Shown here piece after piece: positions 8,109 through 16,962 of a DNA stretch of 64,000 nt. How positions within the stretch are numbered: position 1 is the first letter of the stretch; every line of letters starts with the position of its first letter. The translations under genes were made by a program, and so were the position numbers. Source of the stretch: an uncultured Sphingomonadaceae bacterium (lineage in GTDB: Bacteria > Pseudomonadota > Alphaproteobacteria > Sphingomonadales > Sphingomonadaceae); the NCBI GenBank assembly GCA_947497315.1, contig CANMFX010000001.1:682001-746000 (forward strand). Reading direction: 5' to 3'. The notes beneath the pieces were generated by a model. That model saw only the letters and a list, made by a program, of their open reading frames with translations. It did no database searches and had not been told where the DNA came from.

Positions 8109-8971
8109 CGAAATACGACTGTGCGATTGCCGTTGAGCAAGATCCGATGCTCACCGGCCCATTTGACGGCTTTGGCCAGAACCTGTGCCTCAATATCACG
8201 GCCAATGCGGATCATCTCTTCGACGCTTGCCCGGTGGTCGACACGTTCAACCGCTTGTTCGATAATCGGCCCTTCATCAAGATCGGCGCTCACAAAATGC
8301 GCGGTGGCGCCGATAAGCTTGACCCCGCGCTCATGTGCGCGGTGATAGGGTCTGGCGCCTTTGAAGCCGGGCAGAAAGCTGTGATGGATGTTGATGCAGC
8401 GACCGGCCAATTTGGTGCTAAGATCGTCGGATAATATCTGCATGTACCGCGCAAGAATAAGATAATCCGCTTCTGCCTTGTCCATAACAGCCAAGATGGC
8501 CTCCTCCTGCTCAGCCCGATTGTCATCTGCTACCGGAAGGTGATGGAACGCGACATCATGCCATTCGGTCAGGTCGCGCAAGCTATCATGATTGCTGACG
8601 ACCCCGGCAATATTGACCGGCAGCCCGCCGGTCTTCCAGCGATGCAATAAGTCATTCAGGCAATGGCTGCCCTTGGAAACTGCGATGATGATATTGGGTT
8701 TTTCGGTGCCGCTGACGAGCGTCCAGTCCAGAGCATAGCGCGCGCCGACCGCCGAAAATTTCTCGGTGAGAGCATCGAGACTGACCGGAAACTTGTCGCC
8801 TGCGCCCTTGAACTCGACACGCATGAAAAAACGTTCCAGCTCCAGATCGGCATATTGCTGGCTATCGAGAATGAAGCCGTCATGCTCTGCGAGAAAGCCG
8901 GTCACGGCTGACACCAGACCAACCCGGTCTTCGGCTGTCAGGGTGAGAATATAGTTTTCGGTCATATGCAT
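8105..8971 (-). CDS. purU: Formyltetrahydrofolate deformylase
   Basis: PurU hydrolyses 10-formyl-THF to formate and THF, balancing the one-carbon pool for purine synthesis. An N-terminal ACT domain (LTLTAEDRVGLVSAVTGFLAE) is followed by a formyltransferase domain with NIHHSFLPGFKGARPYHRA and FVSADLDEGPII, which contain the expected Asn/His/Asp residues. Length, about 288 residues, is normal. An open frame to 9067 has no family similarity. AAGAGG precedes the ATG at 8971, with another ATG two codons later at 8965 also possible. It is divergent from the 6-phosphogluconolactonase-like gene. Confidence 0.9.
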   Translation of the reverse strand: MHMTENYILTLTAEDRVGLVSAVTGFLAEHDGFILDSQQYADLELERFFMRVEFKGAGDKFPVSLDALTEKFSAVGARYALDWTLVSGTEKPNIIIAVSKGSHCLNDLLHRWKTGGLPVNIAGVVSNHDSLRDLTEWHDVAFHHLPVADDNRAEQEEAILAVMDKAEADYLILARYMQILSDDLSTKLAGRCINIHHSFLPGFKGARPYHRAHERGVKLIGATAHFVSADLDEGPIIEQAVERVDHRASVEEMIRIGRDIEAQVLAKAVKWAGEHRILLNGNRTVVFR

Positions 8972-9091
8972 ATCGCCTCTTCGGCTCCCAATTGGCGGAA
9001 ACTTGGCATTTTGAAAAGCGGGATTTACCCTTGTGCTGATTTCTGCAGCGATTAGAAGCCTCCACAAGACATCCGAAGGACAGGACGCAAT

Positions 9092-9829
9092 ATGAGTGAA
9101 GACGAATCTTGGGACATGGATGATTTGCCGGAAGGCGAGGATTCACAGCTCGAATGGTGGGATTTTGATGACCGCGCGGAAATGATCGACGCGGTTGTTG
9201 GTGATATCAAATTCATCATCGAAAGCGCGCTTGATGCCCGCGGTGAAGCTTTGCTGGCGCTTCCGGTCAGCGAAGAAGCCATGCCGGTGCTTGAGGCGCT
9301 CGCCGAAAAGCAGATTAAATGGAAATATGTCACGATCATCCCGACCGATGATTATCTGGTCCCCGTCGATGATCCGCGCAGCCATGTCAAAACCCTTGCG
9401 CAACTATTTATGACGCGCGGCGCCCGGGTCCTGCCGATTGCGACCGAGAATGAGGACTATCATCTCGCGGGCGGTGCCGCCGATGCGCGGTTGCAGGATA
9501 CCAAATGGCCACCGGATCTCATCTGGCTCGGCATGGGCGAGGACGGCAGCACCGCTGGTCTGGTGGAAAGCGCCGATCTCGAAGAAGCGCTGGAAGGGCC
9601 GAAAGAGAAGCGCGCCGCCGGAATCATGCCGGACAATGGCGACACGCCGTTGGTAACCATTACCAAAGCCGCTATTTGCGAAGCGCGGACGGTTTTGGTG
9701 CTGCTCAATGGCGCGGGATCGCAAATGTTTCTGGAACAGGCCATTGGCGAAGGCGCTGGCAGCATGGCTTCCATTGGCCGCGTGTTTGCGGATCTCACGG
9801 TGCCTGTGGATATATATGTTGAGAATTAG
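9092..9829 (+). CDS. 6-phosphogluconolactonase-like protein (NagB/RpiA fold)
   Basis: Protein of 245 residues with the pattern of 6-phosphogluconolactonases: WWDFDDRAEMIDAV, LPVSEE, TIIPTDDYLVPVDDPRSHVKTL and PPDLIWLGMGEDGSTAGLV. That enzyme hydrolyses 6-phosphogluconolactone in the pentose phosphate and Entner-Doudoroff routes. The usual GMGxDGHTASL has Ser instead of His here, and the N-terminus has an extra acidic stretch (residues 1-20). It stands alone rather than with zwf, edd and glk, so it may be a second copy or a sugar-phosphate deaminase-like relative. AGGA precedes the ATG. Confidence 0.7.
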   Translation: MSEDESWDMDDLPEGEDSQLEWWDFDDRAEMIDAVVGDIKFIIESALDARGEALLALPVSEEAMPVLEALAEKQIKWKYVTIIPTDDYLVPVDDPRSHVKTLAQLFMTRGARVLPIATENEDYHLAGGAADARLQDTKWPPDLIWLGMGEDGSTAGLVESADLEEALEGPKEKRAAGIMPDNGDTPLVTITKAAICEARTVLVLLNGAGSQMFLEQAIGEGAGSMASIGRVFADLTVPVDIYVEN

Positions 9830-9878
9830 TGCGCATATTCTGGAAAACACGCCGTTGTTGAAGAGAATCTGACGAAAC

Positions 9879-10304
9879 ATGGCCGCACAAGGCGGAATCG
9901 GTGGTTGGATCGGCAAGGCGATTATGCTGGCCATATTTCTGGCACCAGTCGGTTTTACTACTTGGCTGGTCTATGATCGGGTTGATGTGATGCTTTCGGC
10001 AGAGCTTCAGCCAGCGCAGATCACGCGATGTCAGGTGTATCGCAACAACCACGGCAATTCTTCAAAAGCGTCCTTTGCGCCTGTGGCCAAAACGGCATCC
10101 GGCGTGGAGGTCGAAGGTGGTTTCACGCCGTCTCGAAAAAGCTGGTGCGAATATTTTATCGGCGATGACGTCGCGGTCTTCATTCATGCGGCCGATGAGT
10201 CGAAAAATCGCATCCACAGTTTCCTGCAATTTTATCTCGCTCCACTAGGTGGTCTGCTGCTGTCGATACTGCTGCTTGGTGCTTTCATACGGAAGAAAAA
10301 ATAG
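9879..10304 (+). CDS. Small membrane protein, DUF3592-like
   Basis: Protein of 141 residues with a membrane helix near residues 12-31, a beta-rich extracytoplasmic section with two cysteines (TRCQVYRN and KSWCEYF), a second helix near 115-135 and a terminal RKKK. The arrangement resembles DUF3592-type proteins, whose role is unknown. The similarity judgement is weak. It lies 49 bp after the lactonase-like gene and may be co-transcribed. Confidence 0.5.
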   Translation: MAAQGGIGGWIGKAIMLAIFLAPVGFTTWLVYDRVDVMLSAELQPAQITRCQVYRNNHGNSSKASFAPVAKTASGVEVEGGFTPSRKSWCEYFIGDDVAVFIHAADESKNRIHSFLQFYLAPLGGLLLSILLLGAFIRKKK

Positions 10305-10332
10305 CGCCCATTATAGCGCGCACAGTTTGGTT

Positions 10333-10354
10333 GATTTAATCATGCAATTAAATC
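10333..10354. promoter_or_regulatory. Operator-like site 1, perfect dyad before the acyl-CoA ligase operon
   Basis: Arms TGATTTAAT (10332-10340) and ATTAAATCA (10347-10355) are perfectly complementary around a 6-base spacer, centred about 72 bp before the ligase start. The core matches the sites at 14872-14893 and 2098-2119. It lies where the promoter of the ligase-P450-aldehyde dehydrogenase operon should be. A TetR-family protein, probably that at 17885-18526, is the likely ligand. Confidence 0.6.
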
Positions 10355-10415
10355 ACTATGCTTTCCAATCGAATCGCTATGAAATGCGATCACCCCAAAT
10401 GGAGAGAAGCCACTA

Positions 10416-11951
10416 ATGCACCCCTATCTGCATGCTCAGGAAAATCCCGACAAACCAGCGGTCATCATGGCCAGTACTGGTGCTGTTGAGACTTATGGCG
10501 AACTAGACAAGGCGTCCAACCGTATGGCGCATCTCTTCCGTAAGGAAGGCCTGAAAATCGGCGATACGGTGGCGGTATTGCTCGATAACCATCCCAAATT
10601 CTTTGACTTTGCCTGGGCCGCACAGCGCGCGGGTCTCTATTATGTGGCGATCCCGAGTCGCCTGACCGCCGCCGAGGTATCTTATATTTTGGGTGATAGC
10701 GGTGCATCGCTGTTAATCAGCTCTGATACTAAGCAGGGCGTTGTTGACGAACTGCACAAGCTCAACCCCGATGTAAAACAATTTCTATATGGCGCGGAAG
10801 ACAACCGCGCGATCGAACCAGTACTGGCCGCATTGCCGGACGGGCCGATTGATGATGAGCGCCATGGCACCGATATGCTTTACAGTTCAGGCACAACGGG
10901 TCGGCCCAAGGGTGTGCGAATCCCGTTTCCTGAGGATGAAAATATCGCCGCACCCAATGCGCTGGTGATGATGGCGCAAGGCGCTTTCGGGATTCAACCC
11001 GGCTGCACCTATCTATCGCCGGCACCGCTTTACCACGCCGCCCCACTGCGATGGTGCATGGCCGTCCACAAGATGGGTGGCACAGTGATCGTGATGGAAA
11101 AATTCGATCCCGAACAAGCGCTGGCGCTGATTGAAAAATACAAGGTCGATGCCAGTCAATGGGTGCCGACACATTTCAGCCGGATGCTCAAGCTTCCGGA
11201 TGAAACAAAGGCGAAATATGATGTATCCAGCCTGACATGCGCGGTTCATGCTGCGGCACCTTGCCCTATTCCGGTGAAGGAGAAGATGATCGAATGGTGG
11301 GGGCCTATAATCCGCGAATATTATGCGGGTTCTGAGGGCAATGGATTTACCTTCATCAACTCGGAAGACTGGCTGGAGCATAAAGGCTCGGTCGGCAAAG
11401 CGCTTTTGGGCATCGTCCATATTTGCGATGAAAATGATGACGAAGTACCCGTCGGTGAAGAAGGGCAGATTTATTTCGAAGGCGGTGCCCCGGTAAAATA
11501 TCATAATGACCCTGAGAAAACCAAGGCCGCACATAACAAACATGGCTGGACCTCGCTGGGAGATGTTGGGAAAGTCGATGAGGATGGCTTTCTGTATCTC
11601 ACTGATCGCAAAAGCTTCATGATCATTTCTGGCGGTGTGAACATCTATCCGCAGGAGATTGAAAACCTGCTCGTCACCCACCCGAAAGTAATCGATGCCG
11701 CCGTGATCGGCGCGCCAGACGAGGATATGGGGGAGAAGGTGGTCGCCGTGGTTCAGCCGATGGATATGGCCGACGCCAATGATGATTTTGCACAAGAGCT
11801 GGAAGCCTATTTGCGGCAATCACTGTCCGGCGTCAAAGTACCGCGCCAGATAGATTTCCGTGCCGAATTGCCACGAGTGCCGACCGGCAAACTCTACAAA
11901 CGCCTGCTCCGCGATGAATATTGGGGCAAGACCGGCAGCCGGATCGTTTAA
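10416..11951 (+). CDS. AMP-forming acyl-CoA synthetase (FadD-like ligase)
   Basis: ANL-superfamily ligase of 511 residues that activates a carboxylic acid with ATP and CoA. The P-loop-like motif is DMLYSSGTTGRPKGV (about 154-168), followed by YYAGSEGNGFTFI, LYLTDRKSFMIISGGVNIYPQEIENLL (hinge and A8 region) and PTGKLYKRLLRD with the catalytic Lys. GGAGAG precedes the ATG. It is first in an operon with the P450 (12 bp gap) and aldehyde dehydrogenase, so its substrate is probably the acid made by them. The fatty, branched or alicyclic acid cannot be named from sequence. Confidence 0.88.
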   Translation: MHPYLHAQENPDKPAVIMASTGAVETYGELDKASNRMAHLFRKEGLKIGDTVAVLLDNHPKFFDFAWAAQRAGLYYVAIPSRLTAAEVSYILGDSGASLLISSDTKQGVVDELHKLNPDVKQFLYGAEDNRAIEPVLAALPDGPIDDERHGTDMLYSSGTTGRPKGVRIPFPEDENIAAPNALVMMAQGAFGIQPGCTYLSPAPLYHAAPLRWCMAVHKMGGTVIVMEKFDPEQALALIEKYKVDASQWVPTHFSRMLKLPDETKAKYDVSSLTCAVHAAAPCPIPVKEKMIEWWGPIIREYYAGSEGNGFTFINSEDWLEHKGSVGKALLGIVHICDENDDEVPVGEEGQIYFEGGAPVKYHNDPEKTKAAHNKHGWTSLGDVGKVDEDGFLYLTDRKSFMIISGGVNIYPQEIENLLVTHPKVIDAAVIGAPDEDMGEKVVAVVQPMDMADANDDFAQELEAYLRQSLSGVKVPRQIDFRAELPRVPTGKLYKRLLRDEYWGKTGSRIV

Positions 11952-11963
11952 GCGGAGGATGAA

Positions 11964-13256
11964 ATGAGCGCAGCACCACAAGCACCGGCCCCTGTAGCGT
12001 CAACAGTGATTGACCCTGTCGCCTATGCGGAATGGGACGGTCTGCTCGATACATTTGACTGGTTGCGTGAAAATATGCCGGTTACGCGGGTGGAGAATGG
12101 CGATCTGCATGATCCATTCTGGCTGGTCACCGGCTATGATGATGTCATGCGGATCAGCAAGGATAACAAGACGTTCCTTAACAGTCCGCGCGGCGTTGTA
12201 TTTGGATTTCGCGAAGGCGAAGAAATAGTGAAAGCTGTGACCGGGGGCAGCCCGCATCTGGTCAATTCGCTGGTCGCGCTGGACGCGCCGATTCATCCGA
12301 AATATCGCCGCCTGACCCAGGAATGGTTCATGCCGAAAAACCTCAAGCAGCTGGAAGGGGAGATTAGCGCGCTGGCCAAGACCACGGTGGATCGGTTGGT
12401 GGAGGCAGGGCCGGAAGCGGATTTTGTCCCGCTGGTGGCGTCGCCCTATCCGTTGCATGTGATCATGCAGATATTGGGCGTGCCGGAGGCGGATGAACAG
12501 CGGATGTTGTTCCTGACCCAGCAAATGTTCGGCGGTCAGGATGAGGACCTTAACAAGACCGGTATGGCGAATATGACGGCGGAACAGATAACCCAATTGG
12601 TCATTGGCGCGGTCGCCGATTTCGAAACCTATTTCGCCAAAATAACCGAAGAAAAACGCGCTAATCCGACAGATGACGTCGCCAGCGTGATTGCCAATGC
12701 CAAGGTCGATGGCGAATATCTCAGCGACCGGGATATGGCCGGCTATTATATCATCGTGGCGTCGGCTGGACATGACACGACATCGGCTTCAACCGCCGGC
12801 GCAATGATGGCGCTGGCGCAGGACCCGGAACAGTTTGCGCGGCTCAAAGCCGATCGCGATCTACTCCCCGGGATTGTCGAAGAAGCGATCCGCTGGACCT
12901 CACCGGTACAGCATTTCATGCGCACCGCAGCGGAAGATGTCGAGGTCGGCGGGGTGTCTGTTAAAAAGGGCGACTGGCTGATGATCAACTATGTCGCCGC
13001 CAATCATGATGATCGGGTGTTCGACAATCCGCGCAAATTTGATGCGGCGCGTTCACCCAATCGCCATCTGGCATTCGGTGCTGGCGCACATCAATGCCTC
13101 GGCCTGCATATGGCACGGATGGAAATGAAGATATTGTTCAATGAACTGCTCGACCGGATTGAAACGGTTAAACTGGCGGGAGAACCCAAGCGGGCGAAAT
13201 CGAGTTTTGTCGGTGGGCTTAAAACGCTACCACTGAGATATACGCTTTCGGAATGA
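11964..13256 (+). CDS. Bacterial class I cytochrome P450
   Basis: Soluble P450 of 430 residues. The I-helix oxygen-activation motif AGHDTTS begins at A268, the K-helix ExxR is EEAIR, and the heme loop FGAGAHQCLG places the thiolate ligand at C378. It resembles the CYP108/CYP125/CYP142 range of terpenoid and steroid side-chain hydroxylases, judged by eye only. It would hydroxylate a hydrocarbon carbon; with the next gene (aldehyde dehydrogenase) and the ligase, a terminal methyl could become an acyl-CoA. No ferredoxin or ferredoxin reductase gene adjoins, so redox partners must be elsewhere. GGAGG precedes the ATG. Confidence 0.9.
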   Translation: MSAAPQAPAPVASTVIDPVAYAEWDGLLDTFDWLRENMPVTRVENGDLHDPFWLVTGYDDVMRISKDNKTFLNSPRGVVFGFREGEEIVKAVTGGSPHLVNSLVALDAPIHPKYRRLTQEWFMPKNLKQLEGEISALAKTTVDRLVEAGPEADFVPLVASPYPLHVIMQILGVPEADEQRMLFLTQQMFGGQDEDLNKTGMANMTAEQITQLVIGAVADFETYFAKITEEKRANPTDDVASVIANAKVDGEYLSDRDMAGYYIIVASAGHDTTSASTAGAMMALAQDPEQFARLKADRDLLPGIVEEAIRWTSPVQHFMRTAAEDVEVGGVSVKKGDWLMINYVAANHDDRVFDNPRKFDAARSPNRHLAFGAGAHQCLGLHMARMEMKILFNELLDRIETVKLAGEPKRAKSSFVGGLKTLPLRYTLSE

Positions 13257-13352
13257 AGGATATGGGCAAAATGACAGGCGCGGTTAGTCTTGTAATAGTT
13301 TAGAAGAAACCAAAATAGAAACGAACGGGCAGAAATTCCAAAGGAGAGCGAC

Positions 13353-14780
13353 ATGATTACCCAATATAAGAATCTCATCAATGGCCAGATGATCAGCACA
13401 GACACCATGCTGGACGTGGTCAATCCCGCCAATGAAGAAGTGATCGGACAGGTGCCGTCCTGCGGCGAAACAGAACTCAATGAAGCAGTGGCTGCTGCCC
13501 GTGCTGCCTTCCCGACATGGAGCAAGAAACCGATCGAAGAGCGCCGCGCTGTGGTTCAGGCGATTTCCGCAACGATCAAAGAAAATCTCGACGAGCTATT
13601 CCGCTTGCTGACTGCCGAGCAGGGTAAACCCCATGCACAGGCGCAAGGCGAAATCATGGGCGCGTCGCTGATGGCTGGCGCGCAATCAACGCTCGATCTC
13701 GATGATGAGATTAATGAAGATACCGAAGAGCGGCTCAGCCGCACCCGCCGCGTTCCTGTTGGTGTCGTTGGCGGCATCGTGCCGTGGAACTTCCCGGTAA
13801 TGATGGCGGTCCAGAAAATCGCGCCGGCATTGCTGTCCGGTTGCACGATTGTCTTGAAACCATCGCCATTCACACCGCTCACCACCTTGCGGCTGGCAGA
13901 ACTGATTAAAGACGTCGCGCCTGCTGGCGTAGTCAACATTCTGACCGGCGAAGACAGCCTTGGTCCGCTCATCACCGGTCATCCCGATATCGACAAGATC
14001 ACCTTCACCGGCTCCACCGCGACGGGGAAGAAAATCATGGAAGGCGCTTCCAAGGATCTCAAGCGGATCACGCTGGAGCTGGGCGGCAATGATGCTTCCA
14101 TCGTTCTGCCCGATGCCAATGTCGAGAAAGTGGCGGAGCAGCTATTCTGGTCGAGCTTCACCAATGCCGGCCAAATCTGTGTCGCGGCAAAGCGCATTTA
14201 TATCCACGAAGATATTTATGACGAGCTGAGCGCGGCCATTGCCGAATATGCCAAACATGTGAAGGTCGGTGACGGCGCGCAGCAAGGCACGGCGGTCGGC
14301 CCGATCCAGAACAAGAAGCAATATGACCGTGTTATAGAGCTGGTTCAGGATGCCAAGGATAATGGCTATAAGTTCCTCGTTGGCGGGGATCATGATCCCG
14401 ATGTGCCGGGTTATTATATGCCCATCACCATCCTCGACAATCCGCCGGAAGACGCGCGGATTGTGGCCGAGGAACAATTTGGTCCGGTCATGCCGCTGAT
14501 GAAATTCAGCACCGAAGACGAAGTGATCCAGCGCGCCAATGACAGTGAATATGGTCTGGCCGGTGCGGTCTGGACGGCCGATCCCGACAAAGGCGTCGAG
14601 ATTGCCGAGCAGCTGGAAACCGGCACCGTGTGGGTCAACGAATTTCTCCACCTGTCGCCCTTTGCTCCATTCGGTGGACACAAGCAGTCCGGCTTTGGCG
14701 CGGAATATGGCAAGGAAGGCCTGCTGGAATTCACCTATCCACAGGTGATCACGGTGAAGAAAGACAATGTGCCTGCTTAA
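13353..14780 (+). CDS. NAD(P)-dependent aldehyde dehydrogenase
   Basis: Aldehyde dehydrogenase superfamily protein of 475 residues. It shows GGIVPWNFPVMM, KPSPFTPL, FTGSTATGKKI for the dinucleotide, catalytic Glu in LELGGND, catalytic Cys in NAGQICVAAKR, and FGGHKQSGFGAEYGKEGLLEFT near the end. It would oxidise an aldehyde to the acid that the upstream ligase activates. AGGAGAG precedes the ATG. A hairpin terminator follows at 14814, so this seems to close the ligase-P450 operon. Confidence 0.9.
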   Translation: MITQYKNLINGQMISTDTMLDVVNPANEEVIGQVPSCGETELNEAVAAARAAFPTWSKKPIEERRAVVQAISATIKENLDELFRLLTAEQGKPHAQAQGEIMGASLMAGAQSTLDLDDEINEDTEERLSRTRRVPVGVVGGIVPWNFPVMMAVQKIAPALLSGCTIVLKPSPFTPLTTLRLAELIKDVAPAGVVNILTGEDSLGPLITGHPDIDKITFTGSTATGKKIMEGASKDLKRITLELGGNDASIVLPDANVEKVAEQLFWSSFTNAGQICVAAKRIYIHEDIYDELSAAIAEYAKHVKVGDGAQQGTAVGPIQNKKQYDRVIELVQDAKDNGYKFLVGGDHDPDVPGYYMPITILDNPPEDARIVAEEQFGPVMPLMKFSTEDEVIQRANDSEYGLAGAVWTADPDKGVEIAEQLETGTVWVNEFLHLSPFAPFGGHKQSGFGAEYGKEGLLEFTYPQVITVKKDNVPA

Positions 14781-14813
14781 GGCCCCTGCCTAAAAGGCGG
14801 GTTATGATGGAAC

Positions 14814-14849
14814 AAAGCCGGTTATCACTATTGTGATGATCGGCTTTTT
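14814..14849 (+). terminator. Rho-independent terminator after aldehyde dehydrogenase
   Basis: AAAGCCGGTTATCAC and GTGATGATCGGCTTT form a long stem with one bulge around a TATT loop, ending in a T-run (CTTTTTC). It separates the ligase-P450-dehydrogenase unit from the thiolase unit. Confidence 0.7.
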
Positions 14850-14871
14850 CATTTGACGCTAGGGCGACGCA

Positions 14872-14893
14872 GGTTTAATCGTTCAGTTAAATT
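14872..14893. promoter_or_regulatory. Operator-like site 2 before the thiolase operon
   Basis: It starts GGTTTAATC and ends CAGTTAAATT, with three bases between, agreeing with the sites at 10333 and 2098 at 16 invariant positions of 22. It ends 33 bp before the thiolase start, between the terminator and the ribosome-binding site, where a repressor would block transcription. The TetR gene at the end of this same operon suggests autoregulation, by inference. Confidence 0.6.
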
Positions 14894-14926
14894 TTGGATT
14901 CTCAAGCAGTTTTAAGGAGCAGGAAA

Positions 14927-16099
14927 ATGGCAGAAGCCTATATTGTAGACGCAGTACGGACCGCAGGCGGTCGTCGTGGTGGCCGGTTGGCTGGCGTACA
15001 CCCGGTTGATCTGGGCGCAGCGACTCTGGACGCGATTGCCGACCGCAATGATTTTGACGCGGCGGCCATTGAAGATGTCATCACCGGCTGTGTGATGCAG
15101 GGCGGCGAGCAATCCGGCGATGTTGGCCGCAACAGCGTCTTGGCATCGAAACTGCCTGACAGCATCCCGTCCGTCTCGATCGATCGCCAGTGCGGATCAT
15201 CGCAGCAATCCATCCAGTTCGCCGCACAGGGCATTATGTCGGGCACGCAGGACATGGTATTGGCGCATGGTATTGAGAGCATGACGCGCGTGCCAATGGG
15301 TTCGACCTTCAAGCTGTTCAAGGACGCCGGTCTGGGCACCAACAAGAGTGAGCGGCTTGAAGAAGCCTATCCCGGCGTGCAGTTCAGCCAGTTCATGGGC
15401 GCGGAAATGCTGGTCAAAAAGCATGGCTTTAACCGTGATGATCTCGACGCCTTTGCGTTGGAAAGCCATCAGAAGGCGATTGCCGCGACCGAATCCGGCG
15501 CGTTTGAAAATGAAATCGTCGCCGTGAAAGTGGAAACACCCGAAGGCGAAGAAATGCACAAGATCGACGAAGGTATTCGCTTTGACGCCAGCATGGAAAG
15601 CATTGGCGGCGTGAAAGTCCTGCAAGAAGGCGGCGCGATCACTGCGGCCAATGCCAGCCAGATTTGCGACGGTTCCAGTGCCGTTCTGGTCTGTTCGGAG
15701 CAAGCCTTGAAAGACCATGGCCTGACGCCGCGCGCGAAGATTGTGAATCTTACCGTGACCGCCGGTGATCCGGTGATCATGCTCGAGGAGCCGCTATTTG
15801 CCACGGATCGTGCGTTGCAGCGTGCGGGTATGAATATTGGTGATATTGATCTCTATGAGGTTAACGAAGCTTTCGCGCCTGTGCCACTCGCGTGGCTGAA
15901 GCATACCGGTGCCGACCGTAGCAAGATCAACGTCCATGGCGGTGCAATTGCTCTGGGCCACCCGCTTGGCGCATCTGGCACGAAGCTCATGGCGACCTTG
16001 CTCAACGCGATGGAAAATCGCGGTTCCAAATATGGTTTGCAAACCATGTGCGAAGGCGGCGGTCAGGCCAATGTCACGATTATCGAACGTTTGAATTAA
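14927..16099 (+). CDS. Thiolase family acetyl-CoA C-acyltransferase
   Basis: Thiolase of 390 residues. The nucleophilic Cys is in IDRQCGSSQQSIQFAAQGI, the His in NVHGGAIALGHPLGASG, and the second Cys in MCEGGGQANVTII (C-x-G-G-G). It cleaves 3-ketoacyl-CoA, the last step of a beta-oxidation turn. I start it at the ATG at 14927 because AAGGAGC precedes it and MAEAYIVDAVRT is the normal N-terminus; the frame extends upstream without support. It leads an operon with an SDR, a crotonase and a TetR gene. Confidence 0.92.
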   Translation: MAEAYIVDAVRTAGGRRGGRLAGVHPVDLGAATLDAIADRNDFDAAAIEDVITGCVMQGGEQSGDVGRNSVLASKLPDSIPSVSIDRQCGSSQQSIQFAAQGIMSGTQDMVLAHGIESMTRVPMGSTFKLFKDAGLGTNKSERLEEAYPGVQFSQFMGAEMLVKKHGFNRDDLDAFALESHQKAIAATESGAFENEIVAVKVETPEGEEMHKIDEGIRFDASMESIGGVKVLQEGGAITAANASQICDGSSAVLVCSEQALKDHGLTPRAKIVNLTVTAGDPVIMLEEPLFATDRALQRAGMNIGDIDLYEVNEAFAPVPLAWLKHTGADRSKINVHGGAIALGHPLGASGTKLMATLLNAMENRGSKYGLQTMCEGGGQANVTIIERLN

Positions 16100-16121
16100 G
16101 TTTAGAACAGAAAGAAAACTC

Positions 16122-16907
16122 ATGGAACTCAACAATACAATGTCGGCCGTCGTAACGGGCGGTGCCTCTGGTCTCGGCGCAGCGACAGCGCGGCGCTTGG
16201 CGGAAAAAGGCGTCAAAGTTGCCCTGTTCGACCTGAACGAAGAAAAAGGCGAGGCGCTGGCCGCTGAACTGGGCGGTGTTTTCTGCAAGGTCAATGTGAC
16301 CGAAGAAGAGAGCGTCGATGCCGGCTTTGAAAAAGCGCGCGCGGCCGTTGGTCAGGAGCGTATCCTCGTCAATTGCGCCGGTATCGGCAACGCGATCAAG
16401 ACCGCGAAACGCAGCCGTGAAGATGGCTCGATCAGCCATTTCCCGCTGGATGCGTTTAACTTTGTCATTCAGGTCAATCTGGTCGGCACATTCCGCTGCA
16501 TCGCCAAATCGGCGGCTGGCATGCTGACGCTTGACCCGCTTGACGACAATGGTGAACGCGGCGCGATGGTCAACACCGCTTCTGTGGCCGCCGAAGATGG
16601 CCAAATGGGCCAGGCCGCCTATTCCGCTTCCAAAGGCGGTGTGGTTGGTATGACCTTGCCGATCGCGCGGGATCTGATGGCCGAAGGCATTCGTGTGAAC
16701 ACGATCCTGCCGGGTATTTTTGATACGCCGCTGCTCGCGGGTGCACCTGACAAGGTGCGTGATGCGCTATCGGCTTCCGTGCCATTCCCGAAACGTCTCG
16801 GACAGCCGGATGAATATGCGAAGCTCGCCATGTGTATGATTGAAACCGGTTATTTTAACGGTGAAGACGTGCGGCTCGACGGAGCGATCCGTATGGCACC
16901 ACGGTAA
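16122..16907 (+). CDS. SDR-family 3-hydroxyacyl-CoA dehydrogenase-like (HSD17B10 type)
   Basis: SDR of 261 residues with VVTGGASGLG at the N-terminus, NCAG in place of the common NNAG, an insertion near IKTAKRSREDGSISHFPLDAF, GAMVNTASVAAEDG with the catalytic Ser, and YSASKGG. The insertion and NCAG are typical of type II 3-hydroxyacyl-CoA dehydrogenases. It fits between the hydratase and thiolase steps encoded beside it. It begins 22 bp after the thiolase stop. Confidence 0.85.
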   Translation: MELNNTMSAVVTGGASGLGAATARRLAEKGVKVALFDLNEEKGEALAAELGGVFCKVNVTEEESVDAGFEKARAAVGQERILVNCAGIGNAIKTAKRSREDGSISHFPLDAFNFVIQVNLVGTFRCIAKSAAGMLTLDPLDDNGERGAMVNTASVAAEDGQMGQAAYSASKGGVVGMTLPIARDLMAEGIRVNTILPGIFDTPLLAGAPDKVRDALSASVPFPKRLGQPDEYAKLAMCMIETGYFNGEDVRLDGAIRMAPR

Positions 16908-16915
16908 TCTCAAAG

Positions 16916-16939
16916 CCCCTCCCGCTCTGGTGGGAGGGG
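16916..16939 (+). terminator. Intra-operon hairpin between SDR and crotonase genes
   Basis: CCCCTCCC and GGGAGGGG form an 8-bp GC-rich stem around an 8-base loop, followed by only TTTGAT. It could lower expression of the distal crotonase and TetR genes or protect the upstream message; the weak T-run argues against full termination. Confidence 0.45.
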
Positions 16940-16962
16940 TTTGATAAAGCAGGATCCTCCCC

